The translations under genes were made by a program, and so were the position numbers. The notes under the pieces are model-generated. The model was not told the origin of the DNA. It saw nothing but the letters and a program-made list of their open reading frames with translations, and made no database searches. Source: Chimonanthus salicifolius (taxonomy: Eukaryota; Streptophyta; Magnoliopsida; Laurales; Calycanthaceae). Taken from it: DNA of 64,000 bases. The DNA lies in the NCBI GenBank assembly GCA_013350335.1, contig CM023540.1, forward strand, positions 3,720,001 to 3,784,000, given 5' to 3'. The stretch's first letter is position 1; each line of letters opens with the position of its first letter. Positions 1 through 11,200 of this stretch are shown here, one piece after another.

Positions 1-348
1 AGTGTTTGAATGAGTCCTAGACAATACACCACTTCTAAGGTATCTTCTTTCCTAGGATTTTCAAAGGTTTTTTCCAAAATATCCCATGCTTCTTTTGCGG
101 TTTCACAAGATATTATATCTTCCAAAATATTTGGTGAAACGGCAGAAAATATAGCATTGAGGGCATTGTCATTGGCCGAATACATACTCCTTTCCATTTC
201 ATTATATGTAAAATGGTTCTTGGATGGTTTGGCCCAACCACATAATTTCCCATAAAGCTCCATCCATGGTCATTAAATGCATATTTATTTTGGCTTTCCA
301 AACACCATAGTTGGAGCCATCAAGGATTGGAGGACACATCACGGCCAT
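1..348 (-). pseudogene. Ty1/copia gag N-terminal fragment, frame-broken
   Basis: Read on the minus strand from an ATG at 348, the sequence encodes a start like MAVMCPPILDGSNYGVWKAK, the usual N-terminus of plant copia gag (DUF4219-type, LDGxNYxxW). After about 40 codons the frame breaks near 215-245. A second gag block in another frame follows (SANDNALNAIF, then AWDILEKTFE), typical of the UBN2 gag domain, and it runs off the left edge. The primer site at 421-432 lies upstream in the right orientation, so this is the 5' part of a minus-strand element. The frameshift marks it as non-functional. Family is clear; lineage within copia is not. Confidence 0.85.
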
Positions 349-420
349 GCAATCACCCTTAGACATTTCTAGCTTAAAGGATCTACTCTCATATGGTCAA
401 GTCAAATAGCAAGAGTCCTT

Positions 421-432
421 GCTCTGATACCA
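421..432 (-). other. Primer binding site (initiator tRNA-Met)
   Basis: The minus strand reads TGGTATCAGAGC, the exact complement of the 3' end of plant initiator tRNA-Met, which primes minus-strand DNA synthesis in most plant copia elements. It sits 70 bp upstream of the gag start and two bases from the TG-type LTR end at 435. Confidence 0.9.
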
Positions 433-490
433 CTTGCTGGTCAAGCTAGCCAAATGTCTAGAGGAGGAGGAGGAGGAGAGGGAAAAGGAA

Positions 491-527
<37 letters not shown>
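491..527. repeat. Poly-G tract (37 G)
   Basis: An uninterrupted run of 37 G follows a purine-rich GAG/GGA stretch (460-490). It lies near the U5 end of the LTR, where related LTRs in this window have a shorter G tract before TGAATAGG. Length may be unreliable because such runs are hard to sequence. Confidence 0.9.
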
Positions 528-1297
528 CGCTATGGGGAATTTTAAATTCTATTTAAGTATTTGGCACTTTAATGAATGGTCATTACAAATTTACTCAATT
601 TATCTTTCCAATATGATTTTTATGCAAGATTAAATTCAAGCAAACTACGATGTAAGTTAAAGCAAGTGCACAAAATAAGGTGAAGGAGATGAGAAGAGAT
701 AGAGAATAGTGACACAATGATTTTTACGTGGTTCGATAACCTTGCCTGCATCCACGCCTTAAGTACACCACTTGAGGATTCCACTAACCTTCTCTTTCAC
801 AGATGGAGAAGAAACCTATTTCAATACTTGATCTACTTCACGGGTGTAGATCGACCTAATCACTAAGAGAACCTCTCTTGAAAGCCAATCGGGTTGCACC
901 AACCCTTTACAATATTTCACGAGTAATAGAAAGAAGTTGTGCTTTGAAATATACTAAGAACTTAGCCTTGAGTTCTTGAATGTCCTCCTCTTATTGGCTT
1001 GATGTAGATGCTCCAATGAAGTCCGACCAAGATGGTAGCAAGGAGGTCTAGGGTAAATAAAGGTTCTCCTGTGAGGATTAAGACCCTAGAGAGAATCTCC
1101 ACTAAATACATTCAACTTAGAGCATGAGATGCTCAAAATATGCCTATGAGAGCTTTGAATGCGATTGAGATTAAGATGCAAAGCTTAGAGTGTTTTACTA
1201 TGGAGTATATAAGCTTTGGAAATTGTTGGGAAGCTTGGAAGAGTGTATAGAAAAATTGGGCTCAAGTCATCAAGTTTTTCCTCTCCAAAAGGCCTTA

Positions 1298-1305
1298 CTT
1301 TTATA
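1298..1305 (-). promoter_or_regulatory. Probable LTR TATA box (copy 1)
   Basis: Minus strand TATAAAAG inside GCCTATAAAAGTAAGG, the same GCCTAT context as the TATA boxes of the other SIRE-like LTRs. The palindrome array at 1335-1580 lies directly upstream on the coding strand. Confidence 0.55.
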
Positions 1306-1334
1306 GGCTAGAAAAGTTCCAAAGGATCTATTAT

Positions 1335-1580
1335 CGGACCTTCCGAAGATGGGTCTCGGACCTTCTGAGGTTGCAACGGTCGGATTCTCAACGTTCATAT
1401 TATAACAACTATTTTGACCTTGCAATGGATAGTTTGACTGCTTGGGAATGCTTCGGAACGTCCGAAGAGTTATGTTCGGAACGTCCGAAGAAACCTGGAA
1501 TTCGGGGGTTCGGAACGTCCGAATGTCTCATCTCGGATCGTCTGAAGGAATATTCTCGGAAGTTCCGAGCTGCCCAGAAA
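1335..1580. repeat. U3 palindrome array, TTCGGAACGTCCGAA type (copy 1)
   Basis: Repeated quasi-palindromes of the form TTCGGA-ACG-TCCGAA, with variants such as TCGGACCTTCCGAAG and TCGGAAGTTCCGAG, about seven in 250 bp. They lie upstream of the minus-strand TATA box, the position expected for LTR enhancers. Function is inferred from position only. Confidence 0.75.
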
Positions 1581-2512
1581 AACCATTTTCCACTAAGTGT
1601 TCGAAACTTGAGATTTTGTGAAAAACGTGGACATGGTGGAGCGCTTATTAGTGTTCTCTGCAATCAGTTAGATTTAACTATAATGAACATTTTAAATTGC
1701 AAGGACACATGAAAATATGGAGATATTTGGTACTTTATGGTGCTATGGGGAATTTTAAATTCTATTTAAGTATTTGGCACTTTAATGAATGGTCACTACA
1801 AATTTGCTCAATTTATCTTTCCAATATGATTTATATGCAAGATTAAATTCAAGCAAACTAAGATGTGAGTTAAAGTAAGTGCACAAAATAAGGTGAAGGA
1901 GATGAGAAGAGATAGAAAATAATGACACAATGATTTTTACGTGGTTTGATAACTTTGCCTACATCCACGCCTCAAGTATACCACTTGAGGATTTCACTAA
2001 CCTTCTCCTTCACAGGTGGAGAAGAAACCTATTTCAATACTTGATCTACTTCATGGTTGTAGATCGACCTAATCACTAAGAGAAAACCCCTCTTGAAAGC
2101 CAATAGGGATATACCAACCCTTTACAATATTTCACGAGTAATAGAAAGAAGTTGTGCTTTGAAATATACCAAGAACTTAGCCTTGAGTTCTTGAATGTCC
2201 TCCTCTTATTGGCTTGATGTAGATGCTCCAATGAAGTCCGACCAAGATGGTAGCAAGGAGGTCTAGGGTAAATAAAGGTTTTCCTGTGAGGATTAAGACC
2301 CTAGAGAGAATCTCCACTAAATACATTCAACTTAGAGCATGATATGCTCAAAATATGCCTATGAGATCTTTGAATGCGATTGAGATTAAGATGCAAAGCT
2401 TAGAGTGTTTTACCATGGAGTATATAAGCTTTGGAAGTTGTTGGGAAGCTTGGAAGAGTGTATAGAAAAATTGGGCTTAAGTCATCAAGTTTTTCCTCTC
2501 CAAAAAGCCTTA

Positions 2513-2520
2513 CTTTTATA
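2513..2520 (-). promoter_or_regulatory. Probable LTR TATA box (copy 2)
   Basis: Same minus-strand TATAAAAG as in copy 1, at the homologous place. Confidence 0.5.
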
Positions 2521-2549
2521 GGCTAGAAAAGTTCCAACGGATCTATTTT

Positions 2550-2790
2550 CGGACCTTCCGAAGATGGGTCTCGGACCTTCCAAGGTTGCAACGGTCGGAT
2601 TCTCAACGTTCATATTACAACAGCTATTTTGACCTTGTAATGGATAGTTTGACTGTTTGGGAATGCTTCGGAACGTCCGAAGAGTTATGTTCAGAATGTC
2701 CGCAGAGCCCTGGAATTCGGGGGTTCGGAACGTCCAAATGTCTCATCTCGGATCGTCTGAAGGAATATTCTCGGACGTTCCGAGCTACCC
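2550..2790. repeat. U3 palindrome array (copy 2)
   Basis: Counterpart of the array in copy 1. Some sites have decayed here, for example the second site of copy 1 reads TTCAGAATGTCCGC, which breaks the dyad. Confidence 0.75.
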
Positions 2791-3317
2791 AGAAAAACCA
2801 TTTTCCAGTAAGTGTTGGAAACTTGAGATTTTATGAAAAACGTGGACATGATGGAGAGCTCATGAGTGTTCTCTGCAATCAGTTAGATTTAACTATAATG
2901 AACATTTTAGATTGCAAGGACACATGAAAATATGGAGATATTTGGTAGATAGCAAGAGCTCTCTAACGGGCAGGGAATGGATTTAAAAACTCAGTTTGAA
3001 TCATTCCAATTGTACCCAATTAGGTTTTAAGGCTTCTATGTCAGTCCTATGGTCCATATACCTTTGTTGGTTGGCATTCAAGAAGTTCTTCCGGTTTTGG
3101 TGCATTTTTTTTTTTTTTTGGTTGAAACATTGACGACTTAGATTTCATAGATAGAATAAGAAAATTTGAAAGTATTACAAAAGACCTAAGTATAGGAGAA
3201 TTATACTCAAAAACAAAAAGAAAGGAAACAAATAATAGAAAACAAGGGAAAGATAGAAGATACACCTGAAATCACCCACACCACATACAAAGTGTGTCCA
3301 ACCCCTTAGCTACCAAA

Positions 3318-3722
3318 TCAGACCAGAGGGAAAAATTCCAAAGCCGGTGCTTGTAAGTGAACACCAACTTTTACCAAGAAGTCAGCAACACAATTTGTTG
3401 ATTGACGTGTATGAGTGAACGTGATGCCACCCATACAGCACAATCTCCAAATGTCCCTTGCCACACACACCAGCCTCCACGGGGGGGATTTCCTATTGTT
3501 AGCCCAAGAGATGGCATTAGTTGAGTCACTTTCAATAATGAGGTTGCCCCTTCTAAAACTAGACCAGACCTGAATTGCTCTCCTAATTGCCCTTAATTCA
3601 GCCTCATTTGATTCCATTGAACCAACTGAATCGAAAAAAGTTACCAACATTCTGCCTCTATCATCATAGAGTACTCCACCAATTCTTGCCGGCCCAGGTT
3701 TGCCTCTAGCTGCGCCATTCAC
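3318..3722 (-). pseudogene. LINE RNase H domain with altered first catalytic residue
   Basis: Encodes GAARGKPGPARIGGV, then SNEAELRAI, IIESDSTNAI and NCVADFLVK, which are the four RNase H blocks. The canonical start is NVDGAARG; here codons upstream give NVNGAARG, so the first catalytic Asp is Asn. Glu (AEL), the second Asp (ESDS) and the last Asp (VAD) remain. Ends at a stop about 200 bp before the poly-A tail. Confidence 0.85.
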
Positions 3723-3868
3723 ATTGAATTTAAAATAACCAAGCGGAGGCGCTACTCACTTTACAAATTGCTTGCCACTTCTACAACCCTTTTCATACAA
3801 CCATCCCACGATAAGTAAAAATCCTCAGGAATCAAACCCCGAAATTCCTTACACAGATAACCAAGCAA

Positions 3869-4390
3869 TCACTTGCCACTTTGCCCTCTCATTACATCTC
3901 GGGGGCTCCCTCTCTTACCCTCAAAGATCCTCCCATTGCGCTCTTTCCAAATTGTCCAGAACACTGCAAATGGAACCATATTCCAAGCCACTCTTTGTCT
4001 ACCCGTAAAGGGATCCCCCAACCACGCCACCAAGAGCTCCTCCACCCCGTTACCTAATGTCCATGAACAGCCAAATAAGCCCAAAAAAAGATACCACACG
4101 ACCTCGGTGAAGTGACATTTACAAAATAGATGGTCCACTGATTCCTCCTCAATCCCACACAAAGTACAAACAGACGGAGCCTTTTCTGGAAGAATACCTA
4201 TTCTTCTAAGGTTGAGCCTCACAAGGATTTTCTTCTTCAAAGCCGACCACACAAGGAATTGGATTCTAGGGGGTATCTTATTATTCCAGGCCAAATTGCA
4301 AATAGGAGGTGATAATGAATTGCTGCATATGAAGATTTCAAGATTGATTTTACTGAAAAATACCCTGACGACTGCACAGACCATATCCAC
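3869..4390 (-). pseudogene. LINE zf-RVT domain
   Basis: Contains the zinc-binding reverse-transcriptase-associated motif: WNNKIPPRIQFLVWSALKKK, LNLRRIG, then CTLCG...EESVDHLFCKC and a tail with FWTIWKERNGRIF. The cysteine/histidine pattern is intact. This domain joins the polymerase to the terminal RNase H in plant LINEs. It is open for 173 codons and then shifts frame toward the RNase H block. Confidence 0.9.
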
Positions 4391-4507
4391 TTATCCTCCT
4401 CATCGGTCCACAATCTGGTGTCACTTAGAATTCATAGTAAAGCTTGATTAATCACCTCCTCAAAGTTGCACAGGTTCCTTCGATATGAAATTGACCATTG
4501 AGATGAG

Positions 4508-5053
4508 TCATTGACATCTCTGTAGTAGTTCACTAATTAAAGCTTCCCGGTTAAGAGCCACTCTAAAAAGTTTAGGAAACTCTACCATTAATGAACGCTC
4601 CCCCAACCAGACATCTTTCCAAAACAAAACTCTCAAACCATTACCAACCTGCAACCTATTCCCCCTCTGAAGCATTTCCCCAATCCTTCCCTCCCCATTA
4701 CCAATTTTCATTATAGCTTTTACCACCGGCGAACCATCCCTAGCAGCTCTATTACCTAATCTCCATTCCCCGTGCTCTTCCACCCCATACCTTGCTATTA
4801 AAATTTTCCTCCAAAGAGCCTCTTTCTCCGAAGCGAACCTCCACACCCATTTACTTAGTAAGGCATGATTCCTATCTCTGATACTGAAGATCCCCAATCC
4901 TCCATTTTCCTTAGTGTCCCTTGTCTCTTCCCAATTTACTAGGTGGATTTTCCTTATGTTCTCCATTCCTTCCCACAAAAAATCTCTTTGATCTTCTGGA
5001 GCTTCAATCTTGATTTGACTATACATGTCTTCCAGAGGTGCGGTCTTTGACAC
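4508..5053 (-). pseudogene. LINE reverse transcriptase C-terminal part
   Basis: A 181-codon open stretch with the post-catalytic RT signatures of plant LINEs: QRDFLWEGME, then HLVNWEE, then KENGGLGIFSIRDRNHALL and KWVWRF. The catalytic FADD segment is missing because the element is truncated upstream, so no polymerase activity is possible. It continues into the zf-RVT block in a shifted frame. Confidence 0.9.
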
Positions 5054-6980
5054 GTGGACACGGTCACGACTCAGTTAAAGGAATTGACAACTCAGGACTT
5101 AGTCGGAGACAGTAACGGAATTGACAACTCAGTATGACTTAGGGGAGGCAGATTTAACTTTTAGGCTAACACAACCATCACGTCTTATTAAACTAGTACG
5201 ACCCTCATGGAGTCTACACGTATCTTGCCCTGCGTATAAAACATGAATGCCTTACCAAGTTGGGCCCATTACCCAATTAGTAAATAGTACCCAACCCTGC
5301 GTACAACACGTCTTACTAAGTTAGTACCGACTGCATAGGCTTACGAGTATCTAACCCTGCGTAATACGTCTTACTAAGTTGGTACCGCCTGCATAGGCTC
5401 ACGAGTATCTGACCCTGTGCAAACTATATACCAAGTGTACAAAATAGTCGTGAGAGCAACCTACAACAAGAAGCATGTGAGGGACTATACTCCTCAACAA
5501 CAACCACAAATAGGACCAAGTCCCATGGCCGACGCCATCGTTCCAATAGGGTTCCTTAAACAAATCATCATCCTGTCACACCAATCTCCTCATTGGAGTG
5601 GGGACTACTACTAGTGGGGCCCAAACAAGAGATATGTACATCCTCAAGTCCTATATACTCTTTGGGTCTCATCCCAACACTAGTAATTCTCAATCTCATC
5701 ATGCCCATTACCACAACACCCCATACTCACCTCCTAGATAACCTCCTAGGCACACATCAGTGAGTAATGCAAAAGGGATTATATTCACAATTACATGGGC
5801 AACATATATGGCATAATCACATCATGACCATAAGTTCACGAGGATAGCAGCATAGCACATTCCATTACGTTCCATACATTCAACATATTCATCACATTGG
5901 GTTATTTTAGGGACATGGACTACACACAAACCTTGAGATACACATGTCGGGTTTATTTAACATATTCTTAGTTCTTGGAATTCATACAATCCGTCTCATA
6001 GTGGTTTATCATCCTAAGTCCAATCACCCCCTTTTTTCACAACTTTAACCTAATTAAATTCAACAATAATTCATATCAACCCTTCCTAAGTGTCTCCAAT
6101 AATTAACACAATTTATCCATCATCCTTAATATAAATGGATGAGGCACAATGCATCTTTTGATCGAGCTGAGGCACAATGCTCTCAGTTGCCTACGTACCA
6201 CATAGTGGATCAGATCAACCGTAGTTCATTATTTTCACATTTGAGTTGACATTGGGGAGTGGTCATACTTTTACTTTGGGGAAATCAAATAAGGCTTTCT
6301 TAGCATTTACATTGCATTCCATGCATTCTCAATCATGCTAGCCCATCCCCACTGTAGCACAAGTTAATCCCCTAGAGTTATAAGATACTTGACTTTAACT
6401 TACCCATTTTACTTAGTCTAACCCTTCATCAAGTTCCTCTTCAAATCATGGAAATTCATTTTATACATGGTTAGGTTGATCCACCACAACCATTATCAAT
6501 ATAGGTACTCACTAGTGATTTACATAGCATCACAAAATCCAAGCATGTCATTAAAACACTTTCATCATGCTTATTATGAGTTACCCATCTAAGAATTCCT
6601 ATTACAATTATGAGAATTCATTTGATACGTACATTACTCATAACCATACACAAATATGAAAAGTTATCAAGGTTCTACATTACACATCTTGGGCAATCTT
6701 GATTTATCATACATTCTATCATAGTTCAACACATCACAAATTTATGAATTCTCAATTATAGTAAACATCTAATCATAGGAAACTTGGGAAACTCATACAT
6801 ATGTATTCGATACTATATATTCACATCAATCACACTTAAGCATAGAGAGGTCAAACAATAACTTTACCCAACTATGCATTGGAATGTGTATAAGGCAACA
6901 TTCACTCAAACATATTATCACACACCTTGGGAGCATGGAATTTTACAAATATTCTCAATGTTTTAAGTGTATGGCATTCT
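5054..6980. other. Unassigned AT-rich region, probably decayed LTR
   Basis: No coding block or terminus recognised. It contains a duplicated 60-bp unit (5292-5411) and many short runs resembling the interior of long gypsy LTRs, but I cannot align it to the long LTRs elsewhere in this window. No exon of the host gene was recognised. Confidence 0.4.
5292..5411. repeat. Tandem duplication of a 60-bp unit
   Basis: AACCCTGCGTA...CGTCTTACTAAGTT...CTGCATAGGCT...ACGAGTATCT occurs at 5292-5352 and again at 5353-5411, with a more diverged relative just upstream (about 5205-5290). Confidence 0.8.
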
Positions 6981-6984
6981 CCAA

Positions 6985-7095
6985 TTTTACCTAATATTAT
7001 CAAACTCGAATTGTATCGAAATTGGTCTAGGGGTGTGAATTGTGAATTGAAAATCGTAAAATCGTACGATTCATATATCGTCTTATTCCCATAAC
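6985..7095. mobile_element. Possible MITE terminus
   Basis: The stretch GTCTAGGGGTGTGAATTGTG followed by ATCGTACGATTCATATATCG resembles the end of the MITE-like element at 13050-13562. Only one end is seen. Confidence 0.3.
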
Positions 7096-7102
7096 CATTT
7101 TG

Positions 7103-7518
7103 TTGACCTGGGCCATTAAAGGGAGATTCGGCAAATGCCATGAAATGGGCCAAAGGTTTGAAACGACCCCCCTGGGAACTGATTACTACAGTTAGGGAAA
7201 TCAGGGCACTAGTGAGGGGCTTTGAGGTGTCCTTTGTTCACATCAAGCACACAACAAATGTGGTAGCGGACTACTTTGCCAAAGATGGTGTACAGGGTTC
7301 TGTTCAAGGCGTTTTCCACATTTGAGGAGAAGGGTTCATATGATTGTAGTCAAAGTTGTTATTGTATTGTATTTATTTTCTTGGAGTAGTCTTTGTTTAT
7401 TTTTTTTTCTTGTTTGTTGTGTTTTTTTCTTTGGTCTATACCTTTTAGACCTCTTTCTTGTACTATTTGTTTTTCTTTAATAATATGTCTGCTTTGTTAC
7501 TTCTAAAAAAAAGGCACT
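7103..7518 (+). pseudogene. LINE 3' end: RNase H tail and poly-A
   Basis: The + strand encodes GDSANAMKWAKGLKRPPWEL, REIRALVRGFEVSF and TTNVVADYFAKDG, the last two blocks of LINE RNase H, ending in a stop at 7323. A T-rich 3' UTR with the GGTCTATACCTTTTAGACCT pattern follows, also present in the other LINE tails here, and a short A run closes it (7506-7513). Everything upstream of the RNase H C-terminus is missing. Confidence 0.85.
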
Positions 7519-8168
7519 GGTGAAAATATAAAAGTTGTAATTGTTAGTATTGACCTCCCTTAATAGACAATGAGGGTGTTTGACCTGTGCAAACGTGTGC
7601 AGTTCAAAAGGTCAGAATGTCAGACATACAATTCTATAGATAGTTGGGATTGCATTGGAAAATCCTGCTGGACATGTACGAAAGTCCTATTTCATTTGAT
7701 GATTCTTCCTTATCTGACAAACAATTTTTTAAAACCCTGTTATGTTTTCTCATTCTTATTTCTTCTGCTGGTGGAGCACCTTTAATACATTACTACTGGA
7801 TTACACCTTGCCAATTTTACTTGCTCCATGCACTTCTACTTCATTTTTGGAATGCCAAAAGGTGTAATTATAATTTTATAATCCATCTGATTTATCTCTC
7901 ATTTATAAGACATCATATATTGTCCTGCATGTCATATATCAACGAATTAGGCTTAGCCCTAATTCTAGCATCTTTGATCCTTTTTTAAAATTAGTGTATT
8001 GGGTAAAACTCACAAGCTCTAGTTCCACTGCTAATACAAACCTCGCACAAATTTTGGTTCTGCTATTTCCTATGATGGATAATGTTTAGATAAATTTTCA
8101 TATTTGAAGATATTAATTATGAATTCAGCAGTTTCTTGGCCAAAATAGTGATGCCAAAGTTTCTCTAG
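7519..8168. other. Intron of the LAF3-like gene, no feature seen
   Basis: Lies just upstream of the first recognised exon and ends in TCTCTAG at 8168, a good splice acceptor. Open stretches here (for example 7644-7988) have no family motif. The preceding exon was not found in it. Confidence 0.6.
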
Positions 8169-8264
8169 AATTATGTGGACGAACCAGACAATTATGGTCT
8201 TCAAGTCACTGATCCCAATCAGCTTGTCAAGATGATGCTGGAGTCTGACCAAGCAGGACTTCAG
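8169..8264 (+). CDS. LAF3-like exon ([10 protein letters not shown])
   Basis: 32 codons between acceptor TCTCTAG and donor CAG|GTGTTA. Encodes [15 protein letters not shown], then a helix-like stretch ending SDQAGLQ. Upstream codons are closed by TAG in frame, which fixes the 5' end. Confidence 0.85.
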
Positions 8265-11200
8265 GTGTTAAAAGAGTATTCTGATGAATATCTTCATAAT
8301 TTGTATCTTTCTGGAATATTTCTTAACTATTGTAAATTTGCATCTCCATGCAAATCATCCTAGGTTGCTGTTCATGCTATTGGTGATAAAGCAAATGACT
8401 TGATGTTAAATTTGACTGACACCATCACTTCTTCTAATGGAATGAAGGACAGGAGATTAAGGGTAACTCTGTTAATAAAGCTATTATTGTTCAGAAACAC
8501 AATTAAGTTGTTCTGCAAATCGCCACTTCATATCCAACTTCCCACTAGTGGAATTGTACATTTTTCAGATTGAACATGCTCAGCATTTGGCACCAGGAGC
8601 ACCTGTCCGTTTTGGTCAGCAAGAGATCATTGCTTCTATGCAGGTTCAATAATTTTCTCTCTCATATGCATGTAACTCTCTCTTAACTATTCTTGTAGTT
8701 TTTATTCTTTCTTCTAAGTATCCTAGTGTTCATGAATTCTACGGCTGAGAGAAGAAAGTAGGGAAACTCACTCCAAATAGAACATAAAGGACACGTTTGT
8801 ACTGTTCTCTTCCTGGTAAAGCAGATAACAGACACGTTTGTTACGTTTTGGCTGGTACTTTTATCTAATATAATATTAAAGATCTAACCAAATTTTTGTT
8901 TCTCACCTGACATGTGCTTTTGATTCTCCTAAACATTACTTTTTGAGAATGAAAATGAAGATTTGCCTAAATACTGGTCTGTTTCTTTTCTTTTATTCCT
9001 GAGATATTCTGATACTCATTTGTTTTTTACATTTTGGATAGACTAACTTCTATAATAATATTAAAACCCTTGTTTGGTTGGTCTAGAAGAAAGTAGGGAA
9101 ACTCACTCCAAATGGAACATAAAGGACATAATATTGTACTTAAGTTTGATACCATGGTTCGAAAACTCAAAACACTAGACACAATTTTTATGTGGGTGAA
9201 TCAACTCAAGGACTCAGGTGAGTTTTGGCCAAGTCAAAATGTTAAGACTTGGTGAAATTTAGTTAAATAATATTAATTTTAATATATTTTACATATATAA
9301 GTTAAAAATAATTAAAGATAGCAGATAAAAGAGGAAAAATTATCTTAAAGGTAAAACAATAAAAACCAAATTCAGAAGAAAATTAGAAAAGGAAGAACGA
9401 AAAAACAAAGGAGAAAGAAAGAATAAGAATGATAAAATTAGAAAACTGAAGACAATAAAAAAAGGGAATTTCTTTTATACATCAGAAAGTATAACATAAA
9501 TATGTAGCCAGGGTTCCTCTTGAAATTTGATATGGAAAAGGCGTATGACTTTGTAGACTAGGGTTTCATAGAATATCTCTTTTAAAGGTTGGGTTTCAGG
9601 GAGAAACGGAAATGGATGAAAGCAGGTGTTGAAGGATTTTCCTATTCTATTCTGATTAATGGATCTCCCATTAAACCTATTGTAGCATCAATGGGTCTTA
9701 GGCAAGGAAAGGGGTTGAGTAGCTTGATTACAAAGCCAAAAATCTAGGCCGACAGTTTAAGGTGGGTGAAGAGGATCTGGTAGTTACCTTTTTGCAGTTT
9801 GCAGACAATTCCATTTTCTTTTGACACTTTGCTTGAGGAGCTTAGGTTTCATCACTTCCTTCTAGCAAACTGAATGAACCTTCTTTTCTCCATTGCCATC
9901 CCATCTGGAAGTCTCTCTGCAACATCCACCTTCTTAAGGACGACCTTCGGCATCTCATAAAGGGGGCACAAGATAAGTTGGGATTGTCAGCCAATTCTTG
10001 CATGACTCTCAACACCATCATATCTCTGTTGTTTACCGCATCATTCTCTACTTAACACTCTTTGACCTAGCCTTTTATGTCCCCCTCAATCTTCTTTTGA
10101 GCTTGCTACATACTCTGATGCTAATTGGGCTGAATGTCTTGGCACCTTATTTTATGTATGGGAAGTTGGTGTATGTTTCTTGGAAATTCTTTGGTTTCAT
10201 GGAAATGCAAGAAACAAGATGGTGTTTCCAAGCCTTTGATGAAGTCGGCATTCTATATCTTCAATTGTATATGAGATCCTATGGTTGAAAGAATTGCTGC
10301 AAGATTTTGGTTTGACTGTTATACAATTGCTTTGCATCTTGACAATATGAGTGCTACTGAAATTTTAATGGATCCAATCTTTTGTGAAAGGCCTAAGCAT
10401 ATTGAAGTTTCTTCTCAGTCCATCTAGTAGGAAATTGACGACACTGTCATCTTGCTTCAACATGTGCCCTCCAATATTCAAGTTGCAAATATATTTACTA
10501 AAGCATTGAAGAGAGACCATCTTCAATTTCTTGTTTGCAAATTGTTGCTCTTCAACTCTCATCAATTTGAAGGGGGGAATGTGAAAATTATAAAATTTTA
10601 ATGTAGGACTATCTTTTTTGCTGCACATGAGGACCATTGTATTATAGAAGAGAATTTTGTACAATATGAAGTATAATTGGATAAGGGATTATCAAGATCT
10701 ATCTATTGTAACTAAGGGCTCTTATGGTACTACATATTGAGATTAAATCCAATCGAATGGTGAATGAGTTTCATTGAACTCTCATTCAATTCTCTCTCTC
10801 CATCTCCATTCCATTGTTTCAGCAGCAACAACAGCAGTCTGGATAACAGTATCCAAAGATGGTTTGGCAGCTGGGGCATGATGAGCTTGGCGGGGGAAGG
10901 GGGTATGATGAGGAAGTGATTCTCACTAATAGTGTTGTAAGGGCTAGTAGGAGCACCAAAGTCGCCATGAATAATCGAGGAATTTGAATCGGTCACTTGA
11001 ATCAAAATAAGATGCAAACACCAGTAGTAAAGATCCTATGAAGAAATAGGACCAAAAAAAAGCAGCAAGACATAGCATTGAAACAGTAGCAACAATCTTA
11101 AATAAGCCAACTATAAACTGTCAAGATTCAATGCAGAAAGACAAAAAAATCAATAAATAAAGAACTGTCAAGACAAGAGTGCAAAAGCTAAAAGCGGTGA

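Larger units (their letters stand above)
529..1741 (-). repeat. 1.2-kb tandem repeat, copy 1
   Basis: Begins GCTATGGGGAATTTTAAATT and ends TTTGGTACTTTATGGT. Copy 2 follows with no spacer at an offset of 1213 bp and is nearly identical, including a matching 113-codon open stretch in each (1371-1712 and 2586-2927). The open stretches overlap the palindrome array and show no protein-family motif, so I do not call them genes. Confidence 0.9.
435..2947 (-). mobile_element. 5' LTR region of the minus-strand copia element, internally duplicated
   Basis: The LTR end abuts the primer site at 421-432 and reads TGCTGGTCAAG on the + strand, so CA-terminated on the coding strand. The rest consists of a G-rich stretch, a 37-base G run, and two tandem copies of a 1.2-kb unit. 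Layout matches the SIRE-like LTRs elsewhere in the window: the block ACGTGGTTCGATAACC followed by CATCCACG, a TATA box on the minus strand (1298-1305, 2513-2520), and a palindrome array beyond it. The outer end (about 2947) lacks a recognisable TG/CA terminus and no target duplication was found, so the right boundary is approximate. Confidence 0.65.
1742..2947 (-). repeat. 1.2-kb tandem repeat, copy 2
   Basis: Matches copy 1 until TTTGGTA at 2947, then diverges, so it lacks about the last 10 bases of the unit. Differences from copy 1 are scattered substitutions and small indels, which implies the duplication is not very recent or that one copy was replaced by an independent insertion. Confidence 0.9.
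3105..5053 (-). mobile_element. LINE (L1-type), 5'-truncated, minus strand
   Basis: Three consecutive minus-strand blocks give the usual order of the C-terminal half of a plant LINE ORF2: reverse transcriptase thumb (4508-5053), zf-RVT (3869-4390) and RNase H (3318-3722). A T run at 3107-3119 on the + strand is the poly-A tail. The 5' end stops inside the RT domain, typical of incomplete target-primed reverse transcription. The flanks share a loose GCACC...GGAAGA pattern that might be an eroded target duplication, but I do not rely on it. Frame changes between blocks make it inactive. Confidence 0.9.

Noticed and set aside
1371..2927. Twin 113-codon open stretches at 1371-1712 and 2586-2927 that look like a duplicated small gene
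   Set aside because: They lie in an LTR, overlap the palindrome array, have no family motif and are explained by the 1.2-kb tandem duplication.
3090..5053. 17-20-bp target duplication of the minus-strand LINE (GCACC...GGAAGA on both sides)
   Set aside because: The two copies need gaps and several mismatches; too weak to claim.
7644..7988. Open stretch with LDMYES, resembling part of the LAF3 sequence
   Set aside because: The homologous part of the enzyme is already encoded in order by the exon at 8364, the surrounding residues do not match, and there are no splice sites framing it.
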